Assembly (NCBI GenBank): GCA_021781815.1
Contig: JAJXWB010000013.1
Coordinates: 31,337-95,336 of the forward strand
Length of the DNA stretch: 64,000 bases
Source of the DNA: Pseudomonadota bacterium
Lineage (GTDB): Bacteria; Pseudomonadota; Alphaproteobacteria; Rhizobiales; Beijerinckiaceae
Reading direction: 5' to 3'
In this document: piece by piece, positions 36,161-46,641 of the stretch
How the letters are laid out: the number at the start of each line of letters is the position of its first letter
How positions within the stretch are numbered: position 1 is the first letter of the stretch
Translations under genes and position numbers: made by a program
The notes under the pieces: model-generated
What the model saw: the letters and a program-made list of their open reading frames with translations, nothing else
Database searches by the model: none
Told to the model about the DNA's origin: nothing

Positions 36161-37901
36161 GGCCACTTCGGCCATTTTGATCAACGAGGTCAAGAAGCGC
36201 TTCGTCGCCGGAGGGAGAGCCGTCACTGCGCTGGACGGCGTGAACGCGCGGATTCGACGGGGCGTCGTGACAGGCCTGATCGGCCCCGACGGGGCGGGCA
36301 AGACGACCCTGATGCGCCTTATCTGCGGTCTATTGCAACTCGACAGCGGCCGGATTGAGGTTCTGGGAATCGATAGCGCCAAGGATCCGCTCGCGGTTCA
36401 GTCCCGCGTCGGTTACATGCCGCAGCACTTCGGTCTGTATGAAGATCTGTCCGTGCAGGAAAATCTTGACCTCTACGCTGATCTTCAGGAGGTCGCCGCC
36501 CTCGATCGCCCCGCGCGTTATGCCGAATTACTGCATATGACCGGACTTTCCCCGTTCACGCGTCGGCTCGCTGGCAAGCTCTCCGGCGGCATGAAGCAAA
36601 AGCTGGGACTGGCATGCGCCCTGGTCCGCGTTCCCCAATTGCTGCTGCTCGATGAACCGACGGTCGGAGTCGATCCGGTGTCGCGTCGCGAACTTTGGGG
36701 GATAATCGACAGGATCACGCGCGCCGAGGGCATGACGGTTCTCCTCAGCACCGCCTATCTGGACGAGGCCGAGCGTTGCAACGCCGTGCTTCTGATGCAC
36801 GAGGGACGATTGCTGGGACAAGGCGATCCGACAACCTTTACGGATGCAATGAAGGGAAGGAGCTTTCGCGTGACGGCGCGGGACGTCAACAAGCGCCGTT
36901 TGCGGGAGCGTCTGGCGGCTACGCCTGGCGTGCTCGACGCCATCATCCAGGGAGCGCACGTTCGCATTGTGCTCGATCGGGCGACGAATTCGTCCGAAGA
37001 CGTCGAATTGCCCGATCGGGACGGCGTCGAAATCAGCCCCGCGGCGCCGCGCTTCGAGGACAGATTCGTCGATCTCCTCATGGCGCGAGGCGCCGGACGA
37101 CCTGCCCTCTTGGTCGATCTTCCGCCTGCGGCGGCCGCCGGAGCGGCCGAGGATGTCATCGTCGTCGAGCGCCTCCAACGCCGTTTCGGAGATTTTTATG
37201 CTGTGAACGACATTTCGTTTTCGGTACGGCGCGGCGAAATTTTCGGACTCCTTGGCGCAAATGGCGCCGGCAAATCCACCACATTCCAGATGCTGTGCGG
37301 TCTTTTGCCGGCGACAAGCGGGACATTGCGTGTCGCCGGGTTCGACCTACGCAATGCGCGGGCGACAGCGCGGAAGCGCATCGGCTACATGGCGCAGAAA
37401 TTCTCGCTCTACGGCGATCTTTCAGTCCAGGACAACTTGCGCTTCTTCAGCAGCGCTTACGGACTTTTTGGCGCACGACGGCGGGCACGCATCGCATGGG
37501 CCCTCGCCGAATTCGAACTCGCGCCGTTTGCGCAGGCGACCAGCAAGGATCTGCCGCTTGGCTACAAGCAACGGCTGGCGCTGGCCTGTGCGTTGATGCA
37601 CGAGCCGGACATCATTTTTCTGGACGAGCCGACGTCCGGCGTCGATCCGATCGCGCGGCGGGATTTCTGGCGATGGATCAATATTCTCGCCGAGCGAGGC
37701 GTCACCGTTCTGGTGACGACCCATTTCATGGAGGAAGCCGAATATTGCGACCGCCTGGCCATCATGGCGCACGGGCGCATACTCGCGGAAGGCGCCTCGG
37801 AAAGCATCAAGGCGCGCTTTCGGACCGCCGAACGCCCTGAACCGACCATGGAGGAGGCCTTCATCGCCTTGATCGAGCAGAAGGAAGCCGAGGCTGCATG
37901 A
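36144..37901 (+). CDS. Double ABC ATPase (YbhF-like)
   Basis: This 585-residue protein has two ABC domains in tandem. Domain 1 (about residues 10-235) has GPDGAGKTT, LSGGMKQKLGLA and LLLDEPTVGVDP. Domain 2 (about 340-575) has GANGAGKSTT, the atypical signature LPLGYKQRLALA, and IFLDEPTSGVDP. The ATG at 36144 (MPLANEATSAILINEV) is chosen; the open frame upstream is inside the HlyD gene. It would energise the two ABC-2 permeases that follow. In YbhF-type systems both ATPase halves are on one chain, as here. Confidence 0.93.
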   Translation: MPLANEATSAILINEVKKRFVAGGRAVTALDGVNARIRRGVVTGLIGPDGAGKTTLMRLICGLLQLDSGRIEVLGIDSAKDPLAVQSRVGYMPQHFGLYEDLSVQENLDLYADLQEVAALDRPARYAELLHMTGLSPFTRRLAGKLSGGMKQKLGLACALVRVPQLLLLDEPTVGVDPVSRRELWGIIDRITRAEGMTVLLSTAYLDEAERCNAVLLMHEGRLLGQGDPTTFTDAMKGRSFRVTARDVNKRRLRERLAATPGVLDAIIQGAHVRIVLDRATNSSEDVELPDRDGVEISPAAPRFEDRFVDLLMARGAGRPALLVDLPPAAAAGAAEDVIVVERLQRRFGDFYAVNDISFSVRRGEIFGLLGANGAGKSTTFQMLCGLLPATSGTLRVAGFDLRNARATARKRIGYMAQKFSLYGDLSVQDNLRFFSSAYGLFGARRRARIAWALAEFELAPFAQATSKDLPLGYKQRLALACALMHEPDIIFLDEPTSGVDPIARRDFWRWINILAERGVTVLVTTHFMEEAEYCDRLAIMAHGRILAEGASESIKARFRTAERPEPTMEEAFIALIEQKEAEAA

Positions 37902-39019
37902 GCAAGAGGTCCGACGGCCGCCTTCGCGGACTTCTTCGCAAGGAGTTCCTGCAGATCGGACGCGATCCGTCCAGCATCGCCATCGCCTTTCTGCTGCCCG
38001 CGATCCTGCTTTTGCTGTTCGGCTACGGCGTTTCACTCGACGCCCGCAATGTACCGATTGCGCTGGTGGCGGAATCTCCCGATGCGGATACTCAGAGTTT
38101 CATGGCGCGCTTCGAGCAGTCTCCGTTTTTCCAGCCCAGGAATTTTGCCACAATCCAGCGGGCGGACCGCGCCATGTTGATGCGGGAGGTGCGCGGCGTC
38201 GTCTGGATTCGAGCCAATTTCAGCCGGCAGTTGCGGACGGGCGTTGCGCCAATCGGCGTCATCGTGAACGGCGTTGACGCCAATGATGCGCGCCTCGTCG
38301 AAGGTTACGTGCAGCAGATATGGACGAGCTGGATCGCCGCGCGAGCGCAGGAAGCGAGGATACCGACGCCAATTCCTGTCTCCGTCGAGCAGCGCGTCTG
38401 GTTCAATCCCGCTGTCGAAAGCCGCAATTATCTGGTTCCCGGCCTTATCGCCGTGATCATGACTCTCACCGGCTCTCTCCTCACGGCAATGGTGATCGCC
38501 CGCGAATGGGAGCGCGGAACGATGGAGGCGCTGATGGTCACCCGCGTCACCATGCGGGACATCCTCGTCGCCAAACTTGTTCCCTATTTCCTCCTGGGCA
38601 TGGGCGGGATGGCGGCTTCGGTGGCGATCGCCGTATGGCTTTTTGGCGTGCCGCTGCTGGGCTCCATCTCTGTGCTCGTCGCCGCCTCCACCGTCTTCCT
38701 GCTCGCCGCCCTGGGCATGGGCCTCCTGATTTCTAGCGCCGCGCGCAATCAGTTTGTCGCCGGCCAGATCGCCATTATCGCCGCGTTCCTGCCTGCCTTC
38801 ATCCTCTCCGGCTTTCTGTTCGACATCGGCAGCATGCCGACGCCCGTTCAGTTCATCACGCACGCCATCGCGGCGCGCTATTTCGTCGCGGTGCTTCAGA
38901 CCGTGTTTCTCGTCGGCGACGTATGGAGCATCGTCGTCCCCAACATGGCGGCGCTTGTCGCCATGGCGGTCTTTTTTCTCGGCGCAGCGCGTCTGATGTC
39001 GCGCAAGCGATTGGATTGA
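37898..39019 (+). CDS. ABC-2 type permease (YbhS-like)
   Basis: This 373-residue permease has an N-terminal helix (LLPAILLLLFGYGVSLDARNVPI), a periplasmic domain of about 130 residues and five C-terminal helices. VPGLIAVIMTLTGSLLTAMVIAREWERGTMEALMVT is the ABC-2 signature. It overlaps the ATPase gene by four bases. It pairs with the next permease as a heterodimeric channel. Confidence 0.92.
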   Translation: MSKRSDGRLRGLLRKEFLQIGRDPSSIAIAFLLPAILLLLFGYGVSLDARNVPIALVAESPDADTQSFMARFEQSPFFQPRNFATIQRADRAMLMREVRGVVWIRANFSRQLRTGVAPIGVIVNGVDANDARLVEGYVQQIWTSWIAARAQEARIPTPIPVSVEQRVWFNPAVESRNYLVPGLIAVIMTLTGSLLTAMVIAREWERGTMEALMVTRVTMRDILVAKLVPYFLLGMGGMAASVAIAVWLFGVPLLGSISVLVAASTVFLLAALGMGLLISSAARNQFVAGQIAIIAAFLPAFILSGFLFDIGSMPTPVQFITHAIAARYFVAVLQTVFLVGDVWSIVVPNMAALVAMAVFFLGAARLMSRKRLD

Positions 39020-39025
39020 GCAGCC

Positions 39026-40132
39026 ATGTGGCGACGCGTGCTGGCGCTGGTCGTGAAAGAGCTTCTCGCCATCTTGAAAGATGGCAAGAGCCGGATGGTC
39101 CTGATTGGGCCGCCGCTGATTCAGCTTGTCGTATTCGGTTACGCCGCGACATACGATTTGAACCATGTACCGATCGCCATCCTCAATCAGGATCTTAGCG
39201 CGCCATCACGAGACCTCGCGGCGCGTTTTGCCGGCTCGCCCGCGTTTCAGGAGCTTGCCGCGTTGAACAGCGCCGAACAAATCGAGGATCTGATCACTTC
39301 GCGACGCGCGACGCTCGTCGTCTCGATCGACAGCCGTTTCACGCGTGACCTTCTCCTCCATCGGCCGGCGCGCGTCCAGTTGATCGTCGACGGACGCAAT
39401 TCCAATACGGCGCTCCTGGCCCTGGGCTACGCCAACACGATCATCGCCGATTTCGGTCTGTCCTGGGCGCAAGATCATGGCGGCGCAAAGCCGCCCGCGG
39501 CGCTCGACATCCGCGCCCGTTACAATCCGCCACTGAACTCGCAATGGTTCATCGTTCCGGGCATCGTAGCCCTGCTGACGCAGGTCGTCACACTGCTGGT
39601 GGTGGCGCTCACCGTGGCCCGCGAGCGCGAGGCTGGCACATTCGACCAACTCCTCGTCACGCCGATGCGCTCGGTCGACATACTGCTGGGGAAAGGGCTT
39701 CCCGGCCTGCTCATCGGAACGCTCGAAGCTACAGTGATCGTGCTCGCCGCGGTCTGGTGGTTCAACGTTCCGCTGCACGGCGGGTTGCTGACCCTTTACG
39801 CCGGGCTTCTGCTGTTCGTGACCGCGATAACAGGGATCGGGCTGATGATCTCGTCGCTCTCCGCCACTCAGCAGCAGGCGCTGCTCGGCGCGTTCCTGTT
39901 CATGGTGCCTTCGATCATTCTCTCCGGGTTCGCTACTCCGATCGCCAACATGCCGGATTTGGTCCAGCGCCTCACCCTGGTCAATCCGATGCGGTATTTC
40001 CTGATCGTCGTTCGCGGCGTATTTCTGGAAGGCGCGACATTTCACGCGCTGCTGCCGCAATTATGGCCGATGGCGCTCATGACGGGCGTGACCATGATCG
40101 CCGCCGGCTGGCTGTTCAGGCGCCGCGGTTGA
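39026..40132 (+). CDS. ABC-2 type permease (YbhR-like)
   Basis: This is a 368-residue partner of the preceding permease with the same plan: an N-terminal helix (VLIGPPLIQLVVFGYAATYD), a periplasmic loop domain, and WFIVPGIVALLTQVVTLLVVALTVAREREAGTFDQLLVTP followed by further helices. It starts six bases after the previous stop. It completes the four-gene exporter. Confidence 0.92.
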   Translation: MWRRVLALVVKELLAILKDGKSRMVLIGPPLIQLVVFGYAATYDLNHVPIAILNQDLSAPSRDLAARFAGSPAFQELAALNSAEQIEDLITSRRATLVVSIDSRFTRDLLLHRPARVQLIVDGRNSNTALLALGYANTIIADFGLSWAQDHGGAKPPAALDIRARYNPPLNSQWFIVPGIVALLTQVVTLLVVALTVAREREAGTFDQLLVTPMRSVDILLGKGLPGLLIGTLEATVIVLAAVWWFNVPLHGGLLTLYAGLLLFVTAITGIGLMISSLSATQQQALLGAFLFMVPSIILSGFATPIANMPDLVQRLTLVNPMRYFLIVVRGVFLEGATFHALLPQLWPMALMTGVTMIAAGWLFRRRG

Positions 40133-40446
40133 ACGGACTGGCGCAGGAAATTATCCGTTGGCGTCGAAATCGTTCGGCAGGACCGACGGAAAAGAGAGCG
40201 GGCTTTGCATGCCGGCTTCGGTCGTGACATTCGCCCGCAGCCGGCCACAGAACGACCGGCGATTCGGACGCGATGCGCCCTCAGGGCTGCGGGCTTCAAG
40301 AAATTTCCGCATGGTCTGCGATTTGCAGATTCTCGGCGCCCGTGCAGCCCGGATGGTACGGCGGCGTCAGGCCGATGTCCGGCGAGCGTGCGCCGCGGCG
40401 CAGGCGTGTCTGTCCTGATCCGCGGCGAATTTTCAAGGACGACCGC
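40133..40446. other. Intergenic region, no gene seen
   Basis: These 314 bases follow the exporter operon and face the 3' end of a small minus-strand gene. Short overlapping frames exist on both strands, but none has a ribosome site or a recognisable sequence. Confidence 0.4.
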
Positions 40447-40686
40447 TCACATCTGGCTGTTCTGCGATTCGTCGTCCGCCTGAGCCGCGACATCGCCGGC
40501 CTGGGCTTGTTCGGGCTGGGGCTCGGCCTGCTGCGCCAGATGATCCTTGACCGCGCCCACGCCTTCGAAACCAGCGACAACTGCGGCGACCTTGGCGAGC
40601 GTCCCGGCGTTCGGGTCGACGGATTCAAGCGCCTTTTCGGCGGCAAATGCGCCCGCAGCTTTTTCGATCATGTCTTCAATGCCCAT
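40447..40686 (-). CDS. Small Ala/Gln-rich protein of unknown function
   Basis: This 79-residue frame begins with the ATG at 40686 and is preceded by GGGAG at about eight bases. The first half (MGIEDMIEKAAGAFAAEKAL and GTLAKVAAVVAGFEGVGAVKDHL) is amphipathic and helical. The second half is an acidic, Gln/Ala-rich disordered tail. There is no signal peptide or membrane span. I do not recognise a family. The good ribosome site supports it as real. Confidence 0.55.
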   Translation of the reverse strand: MGIEDMIEKAAGAFAAEKALESVDPNAGTLAKVAAVVAGFEGVGAVKDHLAQQAEPQPEQAQAGDVAAQADDESQNSQM

Positions 40687-41078
40687 AAATTTGCTCCCTG
40701 ACTTGCGGTCATGCGCTTCGGCGCTGGCCCCTGGCCAGGCCGAATCGCGATCTCGCTGCGGTGTGGCGGGCCTTGCCGCCTTCCGCGTCGCGCGACCGAC
40801 CGACCGGCGCGAAATTGCGCCGCCGCCATAAAGGAGCGCCGGATGTGACTGCAGCATGAACGAGAGGGGGCGATGGATGACGAGGCGGGAACGAGAGGGG
40901 GCGTCCGCGCCGGCCGCGTCCTGCCTGTTTCGGCGCAACGTTCCGACGTCGCCCGCACGTCGTGCGGCGCGTCATTCGCGTTCGTCGGAACGAGCGCGCC
41001 GGCCAGTTGACATTCTCGCCGGAGACGATTTGTATACAGTACACGGAATACGAGATACCCTGCCGGAAGAGAGGGCGC
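40687..41078. other. Control region upstream of the catabolic cluster
   Basis: No gene is supported in these 392 bases. The right-hand end (41007-41060) carries a promoter-like pair and a palindrome, described separately. The left part must carry the promoter of the small minus-strand gene. Confidence 0.5.
41007..41038 (+). promoter_or_regulatory. Promoter and GntR-type operator of the catabolic cluster
   Basis: TTGACA at 41007-41012 is followed after 18 bases by TGTATA (41031-41036), a fair sigma-70 pair. The palindrome TGTATACA (41031-41038) lies exactly on the -10 element, and a second half-site-like GTACAC follows. FCD-class GntR proteins often bind TTGTATACAAT-like dyads, so the adjacent regulator probably represses here. 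Confidence 0.5.
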
Positions 41079-41777
41079 ATGACGTCGCTGAAGACCCTGG
41101 AACGGCCGCTTTCTCTCGGTGACAGCGTCTATCGGTCGCTTCGGGAATACTTGCGGTCCGGACTGATCGTCAGCGGTCAGCCGCTGCAGGAGGTCGATCT
41201 GGCGCAGCAGCTCGGCGTCTCCCGCACACCCGTCCGCGAAGCCCTGACGCGATTGGCGAGCGAGGGCCTGCTGGCTTCCCAGGGCCGCAGTTTCGTCGTT
41301 CCCGCCCTGACCGGGCGCGATGTCGAGGACATCTACGAATTACGATTGATGCTGGAGCCCGAGGCTCTTCGGAGAGTGGCTGAAAACATCAAGGAACAGA
41401 AAAAGCTGCTCGCTCTGCGACGTTGCCTGACTGAAATGCGCGACGCCCATGCTCTCGACGACGCGCAGGCGTTCATGACGGCCAACTACGATTATCGCGC
41501 CGCATGGATGAAGCTGGTGCCCAATCGCAAGCTCGTTCGCGCCATCGAGCTTTACGCGGACCACGTCCGCTATCTTCGCTCGCTCACTCTCGACAACCGC
41601 AAGACGCGCGAGGTGGTAATCCACGGTCTGCAGCGTCTCGCCTCGGCCCTGGCGCAGGCGAATGGCGCCGAAGCCGCGGCCGCCATGCGCGACCATCTGC
41701 TCGAAGCCAAGCGCATCCTGGGCAAGGCGCTTCAGGCGCGAGCCAAGGGAGGCGACGGAGATGGGCCACAAGGCTGA
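41079..41777 (+). CDS. GntR-family regulator, FCD subclass
   Basis: This is a 232-residue DNA-binding protein. The N-terminal winged helix has LGDSVYRSLREYLRSGLIV, the EVDLAQQLGVSRTPVREALTRLASEGLL recognition region and the wing. The C-terminal all-helical FCD domain (from about residue 85) binds a small effector. The usual D-x-x-FH metal-site motif appears as ANYDYRAAW, so the first metal histidine seems lost; a later His (HGLQRLASAL) remains. The ATG at 41079 was chosen for the family N-terminus; the frame runs further upstream through the promoter. Its 3' end overlaps the thiolase gene by 17 bases, so it is cotranscribed with the pathway it likely controls. Confidence 0.88.
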   Translation: MTSLKTLERPLSLGDSVYRSLREYLRSGLIVSGQPLQEVDLAQQLGVSRTPVREALTRLASEGLLASQGRSFVVPALTGRDVEDIYELRLMLEPEALRRVAENIKEQKKLLALRRCLTEMRDAHALDDAQAFMTANYDYRAAWMKLVPNRKLVRAIELYADHVRYLRSLTLDNRKTREVVIHGLQRLASALAQANGAEAAAAMRDHLLEAKRILGKALQARAKGGDGDGPQG

Positions 41778-42966
41778 GATCCCCTATGGCGCATACTGGA
41801 GCACGCCGTTCGCCCGCTGGCAGGGCGCTTACGCCAATCTGAACTCGATTGAATTCGCAGCGCACGTGGTCAAGCGCGAACTCGCGGCGCGGGGAATTTC
41901 CGGCGACAAGCTTGATCACGGCGTCCTCGGCCTCAGCGTGCCGCAGAAGCATTCATTCTATGGCTTGCCCTGGCTCGCCGGCATGGCCGGGCTTGGACAT
42001 CTCGCAGGGCCAACCATAATGCAGGCCTGCGCGACCGGCGCCCGCGTGCTGCTCGCCGCGGCCCAGGAGGTCGACGCCGGCCTGTCTCAGGCATCGATCG
42101 CAATCACCTGCGACAGGACATCGAACGGGCCCCACCTCTATTACCCCAACCCCCGCGGGCCAGGCGGCACCGGCGCCCACGAAGATTGGGTGATGGACAA
42201 TTTCGCCTGCGATCCGCTCGGCCCGCATCCCATGCTCCAGACCGCAGAAAACGTCGCGGCCAAACATGGAATCCCAACCGCTCTGCAGCACGAAATCGTG
42301 CTGCGGCGCGAGGCTCAATACCAGGCGGCTCTCGCCGCAGACAGCGCCTTCTTGCGGCGGTTCATGCGGCTGCCTTTCGACGTGCCGGATCCATCGTTCC
42401 GCAAGACTGCGTCCAGCATCGCCGGAGACGAGGGGGTCAGCCAGTCCACCGCGGAAGGGCTGGCTCGCCTGCGCCCGGTCATGGCGGGCGGCAGCGTCAC
42501 ATTCGGCGGCCAGACGCACCCTGCCGACGGCAATGCAGCGATTGTTGTCGCGACGCCCGATCGCGCGCGCGAACTCAGCGGCGGCTCCCGGGTCCGGGTG
42601 CGATTGCTTGGCTTCGGCAGCGCGCGCGTGGCGCTCGCCTATATGCCGGAGGCTACTGTGCCGGCAGCGAAGAGAGCCCTGGCGGCGGCCGGAAAATCGG
42701 TCGACCAGATGGATGCGATCAAGACACACAATCCATTCGCCGTGAACGATGTCCTTTTCGCCCGCGAAACCGGCGTCGACATAGCCAGCATGAACAATTT
42801 CGGCTGCTCCCTGGTGTGGGGCCATCCCCAGGCGCCGATGGGGACGCGGTCGATCATCGAATTGATCGAGGAACTCGCGATGCGCGGGGGCGGCTTCGGC
42901 TTGTTCACGGGCTGCGCGGCGGGCGATTCCTCGATGGCGGTTGTGATCGAGGTGACGGACAGGTAG
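41761..42966 (+). CDS. Thiolase family protein
   Basis: This is a 401-residue thiolase-fold enzyme. The nucleophile is Cys90 in TIMQACATGARVLLAAAQEV. The His motif reads KTHNPFAVNDVLFARETG in place of NEAFA, and the C-terminal Cys motif reads GGFGLFTGCAAGDSS in place of CxGGG. All three sites are therefore present in a divergent form, as in the unclassified thiolases found in catabolic clusters. It could cleave a 3-oxoacyl-CoA at the end of the pathway, or act on a branched or cyclic substrate. The ATG at 41761 overlaps the regulator gene by 17 bases. Confidence 0.87.
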   Translation: MGHKAEIPYGAYWSTPFARWQGAYANLNSIEFAAHVVKRELAARGISGDKLDHGVLGLSVPQKHSFYGLPWLAGMAGLGHLAGPTIMQACATGARVLLAAAQEVDAGLSQASIAITCDRTSNGPHLYYPNPRGPGGTGAHEDWVMDNFACDPLGPHPMLQTAENVAAKHGIPTALQHEIVLRREAQYQAALAADSAFLRRFMRLPFDVPDPSFRKTASSIAGDEGVSQSTAEGLARLRPVMAGGSVTFGGQTHPADGNAAIVVATPDRARELSGGSRVRVRLLGFGSARVALAYMPEATVPAAKRALAAAGKSVDQMDAIKTHNPFAVNDVLFARETGVDIASMNNFGCSLVWGHPQAPMGTRSIIELIEELAMRGGGFGLFTGCAAGDSSMAVVIEVTDR

Positions 42967-42971
42967 CGGCC

Positions 42972-44489
42972 ATGGACCTGATGCACTGGATCGAGCGGCA
43001 TGCCGCTTTCGTGCCGGACAAACCGGCGATCATGTTTGCCGGGCGGCAGATCGCCTATGCGGCGATGGCCGCGGACATTCGCGTCGCCGTCGGGCGCCTG
43101 ACAACGCTGAACGTCGGGCATGGCGACGTGGTGGCGTTTCTCGGCTGCAATCATCCCGCGCAATTGAACCTGCTGTTCGCCTGCGCCCGGATCGGGGCCA
43201 TCCTGCTGCCGCTCAACTGGCGCCTGGCGCCGCCTGAACACGCCAGGATCCTTGCCGATTCCGCCGCCCGCGTCGTCATTGTCGAAAGCGATTTCATCGC
43301 CCATGCCGAAACCCTGCGATCAGGCCAGCCGGATGCGCGCTGGCTGGCGCTGGACGCCGCCGCGCCGGACTGGCCGTCGTGGGACGACATCGACCCCGCC
43401 CCTGCTGTCGCGTCGTCAGGCGCAGACGCCGAGTCCGACCCCGTGCTGCTCTGCTACACGTCGGGCTCCACCGGAGCGCCCAAGGGCGTGGCTCTGACCC
43501 AGCGGGCGTTATTGTATAATGCGCTCAACAGCGTCCATATGCATGATCTGACGTCGGGCGACCGCGTCCTGACGACCCTGCCGCTCTATCACGTCGGCGG
43601 CCTCAATATATTGACGCTGCCGGCGCTGCACGCCGGCGCAACGGTCGAGCTGCACGCGAAATTCGATCCAGCGGCGACGTTCGACGCAATCGAGGGCCGG
43701 CGCGCGACGCTGACGGTTCTCGTGCCAGCGCAATTGACGGCGATGATGCAGCACCCCCGTTGGTCATCGGCCGACCTGTCCAGTTTGCGCGTGATCTCGA
43801 CCGGCTCCACCATCGTCTCGGCGTCCCTTGTCCGGCGCGTGAGCGCGCGTGGCCTGCGTTTGATTCAGGTCTACGGCTCGACCGAGACCTGCCCGATCGC
43901 CACCTATCTGCGCGCCGAGGACGGCGATCGCAAGGCGGGTTCTGCCGGTCTGCCGGCCCTGCATTGCGAGGTCCGGATAGTCGACGCCGATGGCCGCGAA
44001 GCGCCGCCCGACATCGACGGCGAGATTTTGGTGCGCGGCGCCAATGTGATGCGAAACTATTGGAACGCGCCCGATCAGAACGCGCAGGCGTTGAAGGGCG
44101 GCTGGTATCACTCCGGCGACGTCGGGCATTTCGACTCCGATGGCTATCTTCATGTCGTCGCCCGCAAGAACGACATGATCATTTCCGGCGGCGAGAACAT
44201 CTACCCGGCCGAAATAGAGGCGGTTCTCGAAGAATGCCCGTCGATCGCCGAGGCGAGCGTCGTCGGCCGCCCGGATGAGCGGTGGGGCGAAGCGGTCGTG
44301 GCCGCGGTGGCCCTCAAGCCCGGCGCCGCCATGAGCGAGGCGGATGTGCTTGCGTTCCTCGCCGGTCGCATCGCCCGATACAAGCAGCCGCGCGAAGTGC
44401 GTTTTGTCGCGGCATTGCCGCGTTCGGCGATCGGCAAGGTGAAAAAGCAGGAACTGCGCGACTCAATCTTTTCCTCAATCACAGCCTAG
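42972..44489 (+). CDS. AMP-forming acyl-CoA ligase
   Basis: This 505-residue ANL-superfamily enzyme activates a carboxylic acid with ATP and CoA. YTSGSTGAPKGVALTQRALL is the P-loop-like A3 motif, QVYGSTETCPIATYL is A5, and GGWYHSGDVGHFDSDGYLHVVARKNDMI is A7-A8. The Lys that closes the adenylation half-reaction lies in RSAIGKVKKQELRD near the C-terminus. It is full length. The ATG at 42972 follows the thiolase stop by five bases. The chain length and the nature of the acid cannot be told; the context suggests the first CoA activation of the imported substrate. Confidence 0.92.
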   Translation: MDLMHWIERHAAFVPDKPAIMFAGRQIAYAAMAADIRVAVGRLTTLNVGHGDVVAFLGCNHPAQLNLLFACARIGAILLPLNWRLAPPEHARILADSAARVVIVESDFIAHAETLRSGQPDARWLALDAAAPDWPSWDDIDPAPAVASSGADAESDPVLLCYTSGSTGAPKGVALTQRALLYNALNSVHMHDLTSGDRVLTTLPLYHVGGLNILTLPALHAGATVELHAKFDPAATFDAIEGRRATLTVLVPAQLTAMMQHPRWSSADLSSLRVISTGSTIVSASLVRRVSARGLRLIQVYGSTETCPIATYLRAEDGDRKAGSAGLPALHCEVRIVDADGREAPPDIDGEILVRGANVMRNYWNAPDQNAQALKGGWYHSGDVGHFDSDGYLHVVARKNDMIISGGENIYPAEIEAVLEECPSIAEASVVGRPDERWGEAVVAAVALKPGAAMSEADVLAFLAGRIARYKQPREVRFVAALPRSAIGKVKKQELRDSIFSSITA

Positions 44490-44511
44490 GCGAAGAGGAT
44501 CGGGATTCTCC

Positions 44512-46637
<2,126 letters not shown>

Positions 46638-46641
<4 letters not shown>

